Origin: Microbacterium oleivorans
Lineage (GTDB): Bacteria > Actinomycetota > Actinomycetes > Actinomycetales > Microbacteriaceae
NCBI RefSeq assembly: GCF_023715745.1
Contig: NZ_JAMBOV010000002.1
Span: 186,001-250,000, forward strand
Direction: 5' to 3'
Length of the DNA: 64,000 nt
The translations under genes and the position numbers were made by a program. Below, piece by piece: positions 39,535-48,519 of the stretch; within the stretch, counting starts at the first letter, position 1; each line of letters begins with the position of its first letter. Below the pieces are notes generated by a model. That model saw only the letters and a list, made by a program, of their open reading frames with translations. It was not told the origin of the DNA and did no database searches.

Positions 39535-42323
39535 CCACCACACTCATGTTTACGCCGGCGCAGCAGGACGCGATTAGTGAACTCGGCCAGCCACTTCAAC
39601 TCATTGCGTGCGCAGGCTCGGGCAAAACCGAGGTGCTCGCTCAGCGCATCGCGAACATCCTGGCCCAACCCGAAGTCAGGCCGGCAAACGTCATCGCCTT
39701 CACCTTCACCGAGAAGGCCGCCGCCGAGCTGAAGGAGCGCATCCACCGGACGGTGACCGCAGCGATCCCCGACATCGTCGGCCTCGCCGAGATGTACGTC
39801 GGCACGATGCACGGGTATTGCCTCGACATGCTGCAGACATACATCCCCGAAACCTTCAAGTACTCGGTGCTCACCGACATCACGCAGCAGCTCTTCATCG
39901 ACCGCGAGAGCAACCGGTCAGGGCTGACGAGCTGCACCAAGACGGTCGGCGGCAGCGTTCAAACCCTCCGCCGGTACACCGACACCCGCTACTACAAGGC
40001 TGCGCTGTCGGTCCTCCAGGAGGACGCGGTGAAATTCTCGCGCGTCCCAGAAGCCGTCACCGCCGCCCTCGGGATGTATCGCGATCTACTCCACCAGCGC
40101 AGTTACTTCGACTACACCTCGATGATGGTCGACGCCGTGGACTTCCTCGAGCGATCGCAGAGTGCTGGCACGCTAGGGACCGCCGAGCAGGCGCTACGCG
40201 ACCACGTCGCGAACGACGTCAAGTACGTCATCGTCGACGAGTACCAGGACGTCAACCCGATCCAGGAGCGCCTGGTACAACATCTCGTGCACTTCGGCGC
40301 GAACTTGTGCGTGGTCGGCGACGACGACCAGACGATCTATCAGTGGCGCGGCTCCGAGGTAGCGAACATCATCACGTTCGCCGGACGCTACGCTGGCGTG
40401 CGCACGATCGAGCTCGCCGACAACTTCCGCTCGTCTGAGGGCATCGTCAAGCTCGGGCGCTCCGTCGCCGAGCGTCTCGATTCGGCCGAGCGACTAACCA
40501 AGAAGATGCTCTACGCATCTCATCAGAAGTGGGAGCGCGGCGACATGCTCGCACTCCAGTTCGAGGACTCGCGCGAGGAGGCCGAGTGGATCGCCGACCG
40601 CATCGCCGAACTCCAGGGGATGCCGTTCGTCGACCGTCCCGGCGGGGAACCGCGCGGCCTGTCCTGGTCCGACTGTGCGGTCTTGTTCCGTTCGGTCAGA
40701 GACGCCGACGAGCTCGTCGCCGAGCTCAAGCGCCGCGAGATCCCGTTTATCATCAAGGGGCTGGCGCGGCTGTTTGACGCACCCGAGATCGTGGCGTGCG
40801 CCGGGCTCTTTCGCTACATGATGGGCGAGATCTCCCGTCCCGAGCTGCGCCAGCTGTGGGACGCCGCACGCCTTGTACCAGCCTCCGAGAACTGGACTTC
40901 TGCCGTCCGCGTGCTCGACGTCGGCGCCGACTTCACGGCCAGCGAGCGCTGGGGTGTCTACAACATCCAGCGCCTCTTCCTCCGCTTCCTCGAAGCGCTC
41001 GACCTCCGCGAAGACACCATCCCCGGCGGCGCGCGCCGCCGCGAACTCGTCATGTTCCAGCTCGGGAAGTTCTCACAGGTCATCTCTGACTTCGAGACCA
41101 TCCATTTCTCCTCGAGGCCGCAGTCCAAGTACCAGGCATTCGTCGGCTTCCTCACCTTCCAGGCGCCGGGGGTCTACGAGGAATCTGACGAGGACGCCGG
41201 CTACGTGGCTCCCGACGCGGTAGTGATCTCGACAGTTCACCGCTCAAAGGGGTTGCAGTGGCCCGCGGTCTTTGTGCCGTACATGCGCGCGAATCGGTTC
41301 CCGATGAAGGCGCCAGGAGGTACGCAGACGATTCCGCACATCGTGCCGCTTGAAGCCGTGCCCAACGGCGACCGCTATAAAACGAACCGCTCCGACGAGA
41401 CCCGACTCTTCTACGTCGCCATCACGCGCGCCCAGAAGTACCTCTACGTGACCTACGCCCCGGACATGTCGAACAAGCTCTACAAGAAGCCCTCCGACTT
41501 CTACCTTCATTGCACGGCGTCGGTTTGGATGTCCACGACTGACGAAGGGCTCCCTGACGTCGCCCGGCTCGAGCCGACGCCCAAACACGAGACTCCGAAC
41601 ATCGCGATTTCGTTCTCCGAACTGAAATACCTGATCGAGTGTCCATACCAGTTCAAGCTCCGCTTCATGTACGGCTTCAACCCGCCGATCCATGAGGCGC
41701 TCGGCTACGGCAAGGGGCTTCATGACGTCCTGGCCGAGATGCACAAGCGAGCACTTGCCGGCGACGTGCCTACCAAGGCAGACATCGATTCCCTCGTCGA
41801 CCGACACCTCCACACGCCTTACGCGTACCCCGCGCTACGCGACCAGCTTCGGGCATCGGCGGTGAAGGCCATTGACCGCTACTTCGACCGTCACGGCGAC
41901 GATCTCACGCGGACCATTCACTCCGAGAAGGTGATTGAAGTTGAGATCTCACCGGGTGTCACCGTCAACGGCCGCATAGACCTCATCAAGTCGCTAGAGA
42001 CCGGCGAAACGGCAATCGTCGACTTCAAGTCGACGGAGGACTCGCAGGCGCAGGCAGTGACCAAGGATCAGCTTTCGATCTACGCGCTGGGCTACCAGCA
42101 ACTCACCGGAGACAACGCTGACCGCATCCAAATCCTCAACCTTGATGACCACGGTAAGAGCACCAACGACCCGGTCAATGCTGCGCTCGTGTCCGCGATC
42201 AAGGCAAAGGTGGATGCTGTCGCGGTCGACATTCGAGCGAACCAGTTTGGTTGCGGGCACGACCACTCGAGCGAGTCCGCGTACGACGACCTCGTCTGGT
42301 TGACGAAGGGCGGTTCGAGCTGA
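39531..42323 (+). CDS. UvrD-family helicase with C-terminal PD-(D/E)XK nuclease
   Basis: A 930-residue superfamily-1 helicase fused to a RecB/Cas4-like nuclease. Walker A ACAGSGKTEV (26-35) and Walker B VDEYQDVNPIQE (D236) are followed by the other UvrD motifs, for example TVHRSKGLQW and RSDETRLFYVAITRAQ. The nuclease is at about 700-870: ELKYLIECPYQFKLRF, then D817 (GRIDLI) and D831-F832-K833 (AIVDFKST) with a following Q/Y helix (DQLSIYALGYQQL). It belongs to the AddAB/AdnAB-type group but has no partner chain. It starts with GTG in the end of the Res gene. Confidence 0.9.
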   Translation: MTTTLMFTPAQQDAISELGQPLQLIACAGSGKTEVLAQRIANILAQPEVRPANVIAFTFTEKAAAELKERIHRTVTAAIPDIVGLAEMYVGTMHGYCLDMLQTYIPETFKYSVLTDITQQLFIDRESNRSGLTSCTKTVGGSVQTLRRYTDTRYYKAALSVLQEDAVKFSRVPEAVTAALGMYRDLLHQRSYFDYTSMMVDAVDFLERSQSAGTLGTAEQALRDHVANDVKYVIVDEYQDVNPIQERLVQHLVHFGANLCVVGDDDQTIYQWRGSEVANIITFAGRYAGVRTIELADNFRSSEGIVKLGRSVAERLDSAERLTKKMLYASHQKWERGDMLALQFEDSREEAEWIADRIAELQGMPFVDRPGGEPRGLSWSDCAVLFRSVRDADELVAELKRREIPFIIKGLARLFDAPEIVACAGLFRYMMGEISRPELRQLWDAARLVPASENWTSAVRVLDVGADFTASERWGVYNIQRLFLRFLEALDLREDTIPGGARRRELVMFQLGKFSQVISDFETIHFSSRPQSKYQAFVGFLTFQAPGVYEESDEDAGYVAPDAVVISTVHRSKGLQWPAVFVPYMRANRFPMKAPGGTQTIPHIVPLEAVPNGDRYKTNRSDETRLFYVAITRAQKYLYVTYAPDMSNKLYKKPSDFYLHCTASVWMSTTDEGLPDVARLEPTPKHETPNIAISFSELKYLIECPYQFKLRFMYGFNPPIHEALGYGKGLHDVLAEMHKRALAGDVPTKADIDSLVDRHLHTPYAYPALRDQLRASAVKAIDRYFDRHGDDLTRTIHSEKVIEVEISPGVTVNGRIDLIKSLETGETAIVDFKSTEDSQAQAVTKDQLSIYALGYQQLTGDNADRIQILNLDDHGKSTNDPVNAALVSAIKAKVDAVAVDIRANQFGCGHDHSSESAYDDLVWLTKGGSS

Positions 42324-42725
42324 CCCGAGCCATCGGCCTCGACCCGAAACGTCTGGCGTTTTGTCGACGCTGACCGGGTCGACTACCTCTAGACAGCCAA
42401 GCGCAAGGCGGACGTCCAACCATGCTGATTCCGCCGTCCTCCGAAGCAGCCCGAATGCCACCATCGCGCACCCGCGATGAGGTGATTATTGCGGCGATGG
42501 AGCGATCACGCCAAGACCCCAGGTCGACTCTCAAGTTCCGCTCCTCGAAAGCGGCAGTCCCAGCACGACGGATTGACTTGAACGAGCATTGCGACGGAGC
42601 AACCATTGGAGCGATGCACGCAGGCACCCACGGTGGACGGCGCCGTTTGAAGCCGCTTTGCTACAGCTACCTGCAACGCAGAAAAATCCCTGGATAACCG
42701 CGAAAACCTAGCCTACTCTGGCGCC
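42324..42725. other. Intergenic region downstream of the defence operon
   Basis: About 400 bases without a convincing gene. Short frames on both strands lack SD and have poor composition. At the right end a promoter for the relaxase gene may lie at TGGATA (42691-42696), 17 bp, TACTCT (42714-42719), six bases before ATG 42726. Confidence 0.5.
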
Positions 42726-45468
42726 ATGCGCGGGGGCCTGGAGCGATGGAAGAGAGGCGTCGAGTCCCGCGGGGTCCGGCAAGCTATCTCCTACGCGCTC
42801 GAAGGCACGTGCGACGCCCACATGCCCTACCCGACGGGCGCCGAAGCGCTCGAGGCGTATGGCGCAGCATCCGATTCAACCGTCTCTCGGTTCGTCGTCG
42901 ACAACGGCGTCATCACGACCGACCAACTCACGGCCGGCGGCCTTCGCGTCTGGCTCACCGGGCGCGACCCGGTCACGGGGGAGGAGCGCGGCCACCAGCG
43001 GCTGAGCCCCGACGCTGACCTGCTGCTCGACGGCACGCTCAACCACCCGAAGTCGTACAGCATCGCCGCACTGTTGCATCCCGAACTCGCAGCCGAGTTC
43101 GAGGCCCTCCAAGACCGGTTGCGGGACCGCATCCTGCTCATGTGGCAGACGGAGCTCAATGCACGCCGCGGGCACGGCGGACTCATTCGCGAGGCGATCA
43201 CGCGCATCGAAGTCGTCGAGCTCCAACACCGTCGCTCACGAGCGCTCGACCCGCACATCCACCGTCACCTGTGGCTCAGCATCAAGGCGCTCGGTGCGGA
43301 CGGCAAGTGGTCAAACCTCGATTCCCGTGTCGCGATGAAGATGCACACGGTGGTCAACGCCGAGGGCGAACTCGCCGCCCGCACAGATCCGGCCTGGATC
43401 GCCGCGCTCGCCCGGCATGGATACACGCTCGACCTCAATGGCGAGATCGCCGAACTCGCCATTGCCGTCCGACCCGTCTCGCGCCGGTCGGCGCAAATCG
43501 AAGCCAACCGCGCGCGCCTGATCGCGGAGTGGTCGGCGACGCATGGAGGATCTGCGCCGAGCGTGGAGGTGCTGCAGCAGATCGATCGGCGCGCGCGGGC
43601 GGTGTCGCGTCCGAACAAGCCGGCCGATCTCGATGAGGCGTCGTGGGAGGCGCGCGTCCGCGACGAGATCGCAGCGATCGATCCCAGTCTGATCACCCCC
43701 CGCGCACCCCTTTCGATTGCTGCGATAGACCTGAATGCTGTCGACCTGGATCTACTCGCTGCACAGGCAGTTGTCGACGCAAACGAACGGTCCACATCCT
43801 GCGGCGGGAGGTTCAGCATCTTCGACATCCGCGCGTGAGCAATACGCGCGCTCTCGCGAACGGGCGTCGTTGCGGAGCGCGATCGGCTCGACGGCGTGAT
43901 CGCCGACATCACTGAGCGTGCCACGGGCGCCGTCTACGGGCTCGTTGCGGACGATCCGCCGGCGCACGTGAAGGCGTTCATGGCGACCGAGACTGTACGC
44001 GCCGAGGTGCGTCTCGCTGGCCGCTTGAACGTGCTCGCCCGACCGGGGCGCTCCCTGCTGCCGGGGGAGTTGCACCAGCTTGCACCGAACGAGGATCTGT
44101 CGGCACTGGATGCGTCGCAACGCGTTTCCGCGTGCGCCATCGCCGGCACGGACGGGCTCGTCACGGTGACCGGCCCCGCCGGCGCGGGTAAGACGACGAT
44201 GCTGCGCGCTGCGTTCACGGCGCTCGCGTCGCAACAGCGGCGGATGCTTGTTGTTGCTCCCACACGGAAAGCGGCATCTGTGGCGTCTCGCGAGGTCGGG
44301 GCAGCGGCATCCAGTATTCATGCCTTGCTTTCGGACCATGGCTACCGATGGGGCACCGACAAGGCCGGCGCAGAGGTGTGGACCAGGCTTCGAGTGGGAG
44401 AAGTCGATCTCAGCACTGGCGCCGTATACGGCGGACCAACCCAGTACGTGTTGCGTTCTCGCGATCGGATCGTCGTCGACGAAGCCGGCATGGTCGACCT
44501 GCAGACGGCAAACGTCCTCGTGGAGCTCGCGATCGAGCAGGGTGTCGGGCTGGCGTTCGTGGGTGACACGCATCAGGCGTTGCCGGTCGGACACGCGGGT
44601 GCGATGGGTTCCGCCATCCGGCACGCGAACGCTGCGGTGGAGCTCGACACGGTGCACCGGTTCCGCGATCCCGACTACGCGGCGCTCACACTGCGGCTCC
44701 GGGATGCGGGTGATCGCGAGCGTGCGCTAGTGGGTTGCTGGCGAGCTTGCCGAACGCGGTCACGTCGATCGGGTCGATCATCACGACGCGGCGCGTGGGC
44801 GAATGATCGACGTGTACTTCGAGTTGCACGCGCGCGGCAAGCGGGTGACGTTGGTTTCCGGTACCAACGCTGAGGCGGATGCGATTAACGACGCGATCCA
44901 GCAGCGGCGAGTCGATCGGGGCGAGCTTGACGTTCGCGTCGTCGCGTGGGGGATCGGGCAGCAGCGCATCCTCGTCGGCGACACCGTCCAGACTCGTCGC
45001 AACGACCGGCTCACGGGAGTCGAGAATCGCGCGCAGTGGGTGGTGCGCGGCATCCGCGACGAGTACCTGTCTCTGGTTTCCGTGAGCGACAGCGGCCAGG
45101 TGGCGCGTGTGTCCACCGAGTACGCGCGCGAGCACCTGCAGCTCGCCTACGCGTCCACCGTGCACGGCGTGCAGGGCGACACCGCCGATGCATCAGTTGT
45201 CGGGCCGGATGTCGATGCCGCGGGACTCTACGTAGGCCTCACGCGCGGGCGGTTGTACAACGTCGGGATCGTCGTAGCGCGGACGGATGCCGCGGCGCGC
45301 GAGTGCCTCGCCGAGTCGATGCAGCGCGGGACCCCGGAGTTGACGATGCAGGATGCTGTGCGCGCGGCCCAGGCCGAGGTGCGGCGTGCGGCGAAGAACC
45401 GGGAGTCGGCGATGGCTACGGGGCCGGTGGTCGGGGCACCGAGTGCGGGGCGCGGGATCGGGGTTTGA
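42726..45468 (+). pseudogene. MobF-family relaxase/helicase (TraA/TrwC-like), broken by a nonsense codon and a frameshift
   Basis: Three pieces of one gene. Residues 1-370 (42726-43838) carry the relaxase domain with a histidine triad in LDPHIHRHLWLS. A TGA at 43836-43838 ends it, but the same frame continues at once (AIRALSRTGVVAERDRLDGV), so this is a nonsense mutation rather than a frameshift. The second piece holds the TraI/RecD2-type helicase: Walker A TGPAGAGKTTML, then IVVDEAGMVDLQ and FVGDTHQALPVG. Near 44729 the frame shifts by one base and the helicase C-terminus resumes (WVAGELAERGHVDR; MIDVYFELHARGKRV; YASTVHGVQGDTADA). The complete protein would be about 900 residues. The gene is the relic of the island's mobilisation function. 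Confidence 0.85.
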
Positions 45469-45519
45469 GCCCGCCTATTGCGATGGCGGACCGGGTATCG
45501 CGCGCTTATCACCGTCGGT

Positions 45520-45735
45520 CTACGTGGCTGGAATCGACGGGGAGCCCGCTTCACCAATGATCAGCTTGGTGAATCCGTCCAACAGAGCCTCCTTCGCTTT
45601 GGGGCTGGTCGCGAACTCCTTTACGGCGGGAAACTGCCAGAGTGCGGCGCCCGCTGCGCCGAGTACGCCACAGACCAGTCCAGCCTGAGCGATGGGTTGC
45701 CAGCTGAATTGGGGAGTGAACTGAATATTGGACAT
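45520..45735 (-). CDS. Small hypothetical protein, possibly membrane-associated
   Basis: A 71-residue protein beginning MSNIQFTPQFSWQPIAQAG. A hydrophobic helix (LVCGVLGAAGAALWQF, about 20-35) is followed by an amphipathic part (KEFATSPKAKEALLDGFTKLIIG). GGAATGAGAG lies about eight bases upstream of the ATG. It is divergent from the 311-residue orphan gene, with a shared AT-rich gap, and could be its partner or antagonist. No family is recognised. Confidence 0.55.
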   Translation of the reverse strand: MSNIQFTPQFSWQPIAQAGLVCGVLGAAGAALWQFPAVKEFATSPKAKEALLDGFTKLIIGEAGSPSIPAT

Positions 45736-45796
45736 CCTGTAGCTCTCATTCCTAGGTAGACACCGCCGACGATCGGCAGCTCCTGGTCGAAGCTAC

Positions 45797-45862
45797 CACA
45801 CTTATGCTCAGATGATTATAAGTGGAGCAATTTCGCTCGATCGTCAAGAATCAGGTTATGAT
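45797..45862 (+). promoter_or_regulatory. AT-rich divergent promoter with inverted repeat
   Basis: CACTTAT (45799-45805) is inverted as ATAAGTG (45818-45824). Downstream, TATGAT (45857-45862) is a near-perfect -10 placed six bases before ATG 45869. The strongly AT-rich composition contrasts with the chromosome. Confidence 0.5.
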
Positions 45863-45868
45863 CTACTC

Positions 45869-46804
45869 ATGTCGGATCTTCGCGTGACGGTCGTTCCTGT
45901 GGCACTGAGGGCGGATGAGGACGAGCAAGCGAAGACGCCGCTTTCGCTTTCCTTCTTCAAGCTGGACTCTAGGTGGCTGACTGAAGCTGTCTCCGCTGCG
46001 CCGAACGTCATTGCCGCCGCAAGTCGACTTCTCAGGGAGGCAGTGCCGGACGAGCTCGTAGCCGGCGGGCGCCAAGCATCCGACACATTTCGTCTCGAGA
46101 ATGCGGGCGTTGACTACTCCTCCGGATCTCCGAACTTGCTATTGACGGCGGCGTTGCCGATCGCGGCCACCGAGCTACGAAACCAGTGTTGGACGGAGCT
46201 GATTCCGTGGGGCGCGGCCGTCGGGGATGGCGGCCAGTTGCCGCCGCTCGACCCAGTGAGGAGCGCAGTTGCGATGTACTGGCGGGAGCAACTCACAAAG
46301 ACGACGGCAGCTCTCGACTTCTTGCCCAAGTACTTTCCCGCGTCGCAGGTGCGCGCAGTGTATGAGTCCTTGTGGGGAGGTAGCCAATCGGAGAGCAACT
46401 TTCAGCGTTGGTTGACGACAGCGCGAGATGCGGGCGGCGCTGCCATCTGCGAGGAGATAGCTGACACATCGGTTCGGGAGGAAGCTCAGGCGGCTTTCGC
46501 GAGAAACCTGACTACCGCCGGCATGGCTACAGGTATGACGACGGCGAGCGCGGTCGCGGGCGCGTGGGATCCAAAGTTCGTTGGCACCAGTGGCAAAGTC
46601 TCGGCCCTGGCCGGACTGGCGGTCATTCCTGCTGCGGTTGTCGCGGGCGCACTCGTCGGATCTTTCGTCAGCTGGCAACGTTCCAGGGTCACGGGGAGGC
46701 CGCCAACCTGGTACCGCCGCACGGTCACAACTAGATCTGAACTAAAGGCTTTGTATGCCGTCCGTCCTGCGGTGCCCCTGCCGTCTAGCAACTTCGTAAG
46801 TTAA
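45869..46804 (+). CDS. Orphan island protein with one C-terminal membrane helix
   Basis: A 311-residue protein starting MSDLRVTVVPVALRADEDEQ. The middle region (KTTAALDFLPKYFPASQVRA, then VYESLWGGSQSESNFQRWL) looks like the winged-helix-like C-terminal part of NrtR/NUDIX-type regulators. One membrane segment lies near residue 255 (ALAGLAVIPAAVVAGALVGS), with a basic tail after it. The start at 45869 is chosen because TATGAT lies six bases before it; an earlier ATG at 45812 has no supporting signal. Function is unknown. The codon use is less GC-rich than the chromosome, in keeping with the island. Confidence 0.7.
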   Translation: MSDLRVTVVPVALRADEDEQAKTPLSLSFFKLDSRWLTEAVSAAPNVIAAASRLLREAVPDELVAGGRQASDTFRLENAGVDYSSGSPNLLLTAALPIAATELRNQCWTELIPWGAAVGDGGQLPPLDPVRSAVAMYWREQLTKTTAALDFLPKYFPASQVRAVYESLWGGSQSESNFQRWLTTARDAGGAAICEEIADTSVREEAQAAFARNLTTAGMATGMTTASAVAGAWDPKFVGTSGKVSALAGLAVIPAAVVAGALVGSFVSWQRSRVTGRPPTWYRRTVTTRSELKALYAVRPAVPLPSSNFVS

Positions 46805-47118
46805 GCCCTGTCGCGACGCGCCCGCTCACGTGGTTCAGACGCCCAGAAGCCAGGTGGCGTTCAGTCGTTACCGGGGCCAATTCATGTCCATGTCGCGGTT
46901 CCGTGCCAATCGCCCTCCGGTTCTCTAAGAGCGCACGCTTCCAGGTGGCGTAGCAGATGCTACTCGATACGCTCGGGCTGGCGTTCGTGCGGGACGCGCA
47001 TCAGACTATGCGTGGTGGGGATGCGGCTGCGATGCGTTCTGCGTCCCCAGGCGAACGCCGCGGTCGAGCTCGACACACGGCGCGCCGATATCGCGATCCC
47101 GACTTCGCCACGCACTAA
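46805..47118. pseudogene. Relaxase-helicase scrap in a gene-poor gap
   Basis: 46966-47110 reads, with disruptions, like the helicase segment of the relaxase pseudogene at 44540-44690: GLAFVRDAHQTMRGGDAAAM here against GLAFVGDTHQALPVGHAGAM there, and RYRDPDFA against RFRDPDYA. It is therefore a decayed second copy. The repeated word CCAGGTGGCGT (46850-46860, 46941-46951) flanks the left part. No intact gene is present. Confidence 0.6.
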
Positions 47119-48519
47119 TCATGCCAAGAGTGCCCGTATGCGCTGCAGCGCCGCCGCCGCGACCTCGCTAGCTCGGGCAGCCCCCGGATCCTTGTGTTTC
47201 ATCAGCCAGCAGGCTTGGCCGTAGTAGACGACCAACGCTTGGATTTCGCTCGACTCAGCAATGGCCCAGTCACGAAGCGCACGAATCTCGGTCGACCAAG
47301 GACCGTTGCGCGAGAAGGAATCGGCATCCGCCCACGCCGAGCAATCCACCTCTGCCCAACAGTGCTCTATCGGGCTCTTGGGATGAGCGATGAGTGAAAG
47401 TTCTAGTGCAGCAGCGTCGAGTGATGACGGCAGGACTCCGCAATCAGCGAAATCAATCACTACGACGCGACCATCGTCGTCCACCAGGACGTTCTCGCCA
47501 TGGAAGTCACCGTGGCAAAGCTTCCGAGATATTTCTATCTGAACGTCATCGAGGGCGGTTAGCTCCGATCGGAAGGTCGGCAACTCGACGAAAACTTCGT
47601 CGTCTAACAGATCTCGACGATAATCGCCGATCGTCGTCGTAATCCGATCCACCTCGGCAGTCCACCCGCTGAGGGCCGAACGAACTGCTGCAATACTGAC
47701 CGGCGGAGGCGAAGCTTCCATTCTCGAGAACAACGACGAGCTGGATGGCGACGCGAGTGACGAGGCAACTGCCGCCATGCCGCGTAGGCCGCTATCTAGG
47801 GTTCGGATCTGAGGAGCGAAGCAGCCTACGGTTAGACGATTGGCAACGTAGCGGTTATAGAGCGCAACCTCGTGCCTGATGCGTTCCTGCGAGTCCAGCT
47901 TTAGGACGACGACGGCATCCGGGTTGCTGTCCTGCATAAATCGCACCAATCCGACCCGCGCCTTCGACAGCCCACTCATAGGTGTGACCTCTGCGGAGGT
48001 GCTTCCTATCGAGCGTCCATACACTTGCACAGCCCGGACGAACATCTCGTCCAGGGAATCCCCAGCGTCGAACACCGTGCAGAGAGCGAGGTCTGCCAAC
48101 CCTTCCCGAATTCGCCGGAAGTATGCCTCTATCTTGGCAGGGTCGCCCTTGACGACAACCTGTGTCAACGGAAACGCTGGCACACCCATCACATCCGCGA
48201 CTCCGCCACTCGCCGTGCGACTGCTCGTGTTGTCGACACTCGCGTGCGCTGACAGGAAGACGACAGGTGTGCCTGGAGAATGCAGGTGCAGCGCCTCGTA
48301 GGCGGCAATGCCGTGTTGCTCGCTTGCATCCAGGGACGACTCATCGGACCTGATCTGGATATCGCAGATTGCAAGGTCGAAGAATTGCGTTTCGATCGCC
48401 CGAAGCGCTTCGGCGAGGCTGCCAACTACCGTCACGGCGACTTCCCCAAAGACATGTTGTAGCGACTCAATAGTCTGTCGAACGCTCCGATCCTCGTCCT
48501 CGATCAGCAGCACTCTCAT
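47119..48519 (-). CDS. Receiver domain fused to APH-like kinase
   Basis: A 466-residue fusion. Residues 1-130 are a response-regulator receiver: acidic pocket E7-D10 (LLIEDED), phospho-acceptor D53 (AICDIQIRSD), S90 (VFLSAHAS) and K124 (VVVKGDP), all conserved. Residues about 195-460 resemble the aminoglycoside/choline phosphotransferase kinase fold: K207 (VVVLKLDS), E217, the HGDFHGEN loop with H336, D338 and N343, and the metal-binding D356 (VVVIDFADCG). A phosphorylated receiver may gate a small-molecule or protein kinase as effector. The ATG at 48519 overlaps the kinase gene stop (ATGA); an earlier ATG is 13 codons upstream. I know of no well-described family with this pairing. Confidence 0.85.
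   Translation of the reverse strand: MRVLLIEDEDRSVRQTIESLQHVFGEVAVTVVGSLAEALRAIETQFFDLAICDIQIRSDESSLDASEQHGIAAYEALHLHSPGTPVVFLSAHASVDNTSSRTASGGVADVMGVPAFPLTQVVVKGDPAKIEAYFRRIREGLADLALCTVFDAGDSLDEMFVRAVQVYGRSIGSTSAEVTPMSGLSKARVGLVRFMQDSNPDAVVVLKLDSQERIRHEVALYNRYVANRLTVGCFAPQIRTLDSGLRGMAAVASSLASPSSSSLFSRMEASPPPVSIAAVRSALSGWTAEVDRITTTIGDYRRDLLDDEVFVELPTFRSELTALDDVQIEISRKLCHGDFHGENVLVDDDGRVVVIDFADCGVLPSSLDAAALELSLIAHPKSPIEHCWAEVDCSAWADADSFSRNGPWSTEIRALRDWAIAESSEIQALVVYYGQACWLMKHKDPGAARASEVAAAALQRIRALLA

Noticed and set aside
30241..42323. Assignment to BREX, DISARM or a plain type III restriction system
   Set aside because: No PglZ, BrxL, DrmA/B or DUF1998 is visible, and plain type III systems lack HerA, NurA, the second methylase and UvrD.
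42422..42697. 91-residue frame between UvrD and the relaxase
   Set aside because: No SD and no credible motif; the promoter of the relaxase overlaps its end.
46850..46951. CCAGGTGGCGT repeats as insertion-sequence ends
   Set aside because: Direct, not inverted, only 11 bp, with no transposase between them.
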